This document shows, piece after piece, positions 31,213 to 32,772 of a DNA stretch of 32,772 nucleotides. The stretch is from Treponema sp. (GTDB taxonomy: Bacteria > Spirochaetota > Spirochaetia > Treponematales > Breznakiellaceae), in assembly GCA_031288495.1 (NCBI GenBank), contig JAITRH010000026.1:1-32772 (forward strand), read 5' to 3'. Each line of letters starts with the position of its first letter. Position 1 is the stretch's first letter. The position numbers and the translations under genes are program-made. Under the pieces are notes generated by a model. It was not told the origin of the DNA. It saw only the letters and a list, made by a program, of their open reading frames with translations, and ran no database searches.

Positions 31213-32127
31213 TCATGAAGCGGTCCAGAGGGAGGCAGGGTATACGCCCCGGGCGGTCAATTCGAGGATACGGTTCACCGCTACGCTCCGGTCTTCCTGG
31301 TAGGTAACCCCAAACCAGTCCGAATCTGCAGGGAGGACCCGGATCTTAAGCAGCTTGTTTTTGATGAACCAATCCGCGGCCATGGGAAGGTAACACTCCT
31401 GCTTCGGCTGCCCTGCGGCGGTCTTGAGAAACTCATGGAAATAACGGCGCAGATCCGGGAAGATCCCCGTGGGAAAGCCCCAGAAGTTCATGGATACCGG
31501 CGTATCCGGGGTAAGTTCCTGCTTTACCCCCTCCGCTGAGGTATTGACAATCCGGCTGCCTTCCCGGGCAATCGCCGTCAGCTCTTGTACCGATGCGAGA
31601 TACCCCTCCTGTATCCTACAGACCCCCCGGGTAACCGTACCCTGGGGGCTCAGGGTTTTTTCCAACCGATAGGGGACGATAGCCCCTTCGCTAACCTGGG
31701 GGGAAGTCAGGTAGGATCCCATTATCTTAAAAGCCCTAAGGCCATAGAAATCATCCGCATTGATCACCGCAAAAGGGGCGTCAATCATAGGGGCGGCGCA
31801 GAGCAGGGCATGACTTGTACCCCAGGGCTTGGTTCTCCCTGCCTGTTTTGCCCGGCTTAAGACCTCCTCGGGAATGAGGCTGTCCAGTTCCTGAAAACAC
31901 AGCTCATAGGGAACAGCGGCCATGCGGCAGAGTATCAGGTTCCTGAAATCCCTTTCAATAGCACGGCGGATGACGAATAGGACCTTTGCAAACCCCGATC
32001 TGAGGGCGTCAAAGACCGAATAGTCCAGAAGCGCCTCTCCTTCCCGGCCGATGCGGTCCACCTGTTTAAGGCCGCCGTAGCGGCTCCCCATACCTGCAGC
32101 TAAAACAACTAATACGGGTCCTGTCAT
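31213..32127 (-). CDS. NTP-transferase-fold nucleotidyltransferase
   Basis: The 304-residue protein begins with the nucleotide-binding signature VLAAGMGSRYGGLKQ (8-22) of sugar-phosphate nucleotidyltransferases. The metal-binding Asp pair is in FAVINADDFYG (about 118-128). A further conserved region, TPVSMNFWGFPTGIFPDLRR, is typical of GlmU/LicC-like nucleotidyltransferases. It likely activates a sugar phosphate or a similar small molecule; the substrate is not predictable. GAGGT lies seven bases before the ATG. The stop overlaps ATG 31216 as ATGA, tying it to the lipoprotein gene. A 13-bp hairpin lies just upstream of the ribosome site. Confidence 0.85.
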   Translation of the reverse strand: MTGPVLVVLAAGMGSRYGGLKQVDRIGREGEALLDYSVFDALRSGFAKVLFVIRRAIERDFRNLILCRMAAVPYELCFQELDSLIPEEVLSRAKQAGRTKPWGTSHALLCAAPMIDAPFAVINADDFYGLRAFKIMGSYLTSPQVSEGAIVPYRLEKTLSPQGTVTRGVCRIQEGYLASVQELTAIAREGSRIVNTSAEGVKQELTPDTPVSMNFWGFPTGIFPDLRRYFHEFLKTAAGQPKQECYLPMAADWFIKNKLLKIRVLPADSDWFGVTYQEDRSVAVNRILELTARGVYPASLWTAS

Positions 32128-32148
32128 TGGTTTACCTCTTTAATACGG

Positions 32149-32184
32149 GAGGCCGGTTCAACAGGTTCCCTTTGAACCGGCCTC
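32149..32184. promoter_or_regulatory. Perfect 13-bp hairpin upstream of the nucleotidyltransferase gene
   Basis: GAGGCCGGTTCAA and TTGAACCGGCCTC pair around a 10-base loop, with AATAC/GTATT extending the stem beyond a small internal loop. On minus it lies about 12 bases before the ribosome site. No adjacent T-run on minus; on plus TATTTTAAT follows, a poor terminator. Confidence 0.55.
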
Positions 32185-32296
32185 AAAGGTATTTTAATGC
32201 AGTATACCCTCAATGCTCAAGCCCGGTAAAGACCTCCTCAGACAGGGGCGGGCTTTCTCCGGGGCGGGGCCCCTTCTTTATGGGGGGGAGCCGAAA

Positions 32297-32563
32297 CACG
32301 GTCAACAGGGTAAGCACCGTTGTCCCCGGACTAAAGCCCTGAGATTAGGCTGATTGCTACAGATTAAGAGGATAGGGGCGGGGGAAGCAGCGGCACCGTC
32401 AACAGGTTACGGAATTGTGTCCCCTGCGTGCGAACTAACCTTCGACACCCTAAAGCCCCATACCGGTGAAGCGGATGTTTTGGACGAACCAGCAGTGTAA
32501 TCTGGGTAATCGCAGTCCGAGGGGACCTCTTTTGTTTTCTCGCCCCTTACCCTGTTGACCGTG
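32297..32563. repeat. 18-bp inverted repeats bounding a 230-bp segment beside rnz
   Basis: CACGGTCAACAGGGTAAG (32297-32314) recurs as its exact reverse complement at 32546-32563. A degenerate third copy (CACCGTCAACAGGTTACG) lies at about 32395. The enclosed DNA has no gene, and the gap 32128-32587 holds only these repeats, the hairpin and copy B of the dispersed element. Confidence 0.7.
32450..32521 (-). repeat. Copy B of a dispersed intergenic element (inverted)
   Basis: On minus it carries GATTACCC, GTTCGTCCAA and, 29 bases further, TGGGGCTTTAG, in the same order and spacing as copy A at 22699-22766. It lies inside the segment bounded by the 18-bp inverted repeats. Confidence 0.55.
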
Positions 32564-32587
32564 GGAACCACGCTTCGGGGTTTCGGT

Positions 32588-32772
32588 TTAGTCCCTATAT
32601 GCAATAGGAAATACCAAGCGATCCCGGGAGAGCAGGGTATCCGGGAAAATGGCCTGGGCTTCTTGCAGAAGCTGTTTCAGATTGTACTCGGTATACCGGG
32701 GGCTGTAGTGAATCAGGGCGAGCTTTTTCACCTGAGCTGCCGCGGCAATCCGGGCGGCCTGTTGGGCGGTCA
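32588..32772 (-). CDS. rnz: Ribonuclease Z, C-terminal part cut by window edge
   Basis: Not in the ORF track because the start is outside. The last 61 codons read TAQQAARIAAAAQVKKLALI, then HYSPRYTEYNLKQLLQEAQA and IFPDTLLSRDRLVFPI. This matches the end of RNase Z / ElaC, the metallo-beta-lactamase-fold endonuclease that matures tRNA 3' ends: the T...AA.IA..A.VK.L.L.H.S.RY motif carries the last metal-binding His. Stop TAA at 32588-32590. The N-terminal body lies beyond the right edge, so completeness cannot be judged. Confidence 0.88.
   Translation of the reverse strand, partial: TAQQAARIAAAAQVKKLALIHYSPRYTEYNLKQLLQEAQAIFPDTLLSRDRLVFPIAYRD

Overview
The window looks like a chromosomal segment of a spirochaete, most likely a Treponema of the termite-gut type. 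This is inference, resting on moderately high GC, a DksA/TraR zinc-finger protein, a PilZ protein with a long N-terminal part, several small outer-membrane beta-barrel candidates, lipoproteins with relaxed lipoboxes, a FecR/Ig-like/coiled-coil protein beside class III cyclases, and intergenic DNA full of repeats and transposase relics. No tRNA, rRNA, CRISPR array or phage module was seen.

Left part (1-5350). A cut-off IS1182-type transposase, a decayed gene and birA lie on the minus strand, followed by an 18-copy 22-bp tandem array, a TraR/DksA-family gene on plus, and a minus-strand pair encoding a lipoprotein and a HEAT-repeat protein. Central-left (5071-7255) is an aromatic amino acid unit: promoter, leader peptide, hairpins and an intrinsic terminator resembling a transcription attenuator, then DAHP synthase and prephenate dehydrogenase with overlapping ends.

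Central part (7627-17218). A plus-strand gene train with short gaps and overlaps encodes three predicted outer-membrane beta-barrel proteins, two membrane-bound class III cyclase homologues and a FecR/Ig-like/coiled-coil protein. The two cyclases carry complementary catalytic-site losses: the first lacks both metal-binding Asp but keeps Lys, Thr, Asn and Arg; the second keeps both Asp but has Ser for the catalytic Asn. A heterodimer would hold exactly one complete site, as the C1/C2 halves of animal adenylyl cyclases do. This is the strongest candidate for an undescribed system here.

Right part (17495-32772). A sugar-type ABC importer (binding protein and two permeases, no ATPase) runs on minus from a strong promoter with a palindrome. 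A 3 kb accessory stretch follows, with an IS1595-like relic, a gene built of 21-bp palindromic repeats coupled to an orphan gene, and a second IS1182-like relic. Then come valS coupled by ATGA to a small RelA/SpoT-type HD hydrolase gene on plus, and on minus a TPR protein, a PilZ protein with an apparently leaderless promoter, a small conserved-looking protein, a binding-protein-like lipoprotein coupled to a nucleotidyltransferase, a repeat-rich gap and the 3' end of ribonuclease Z.
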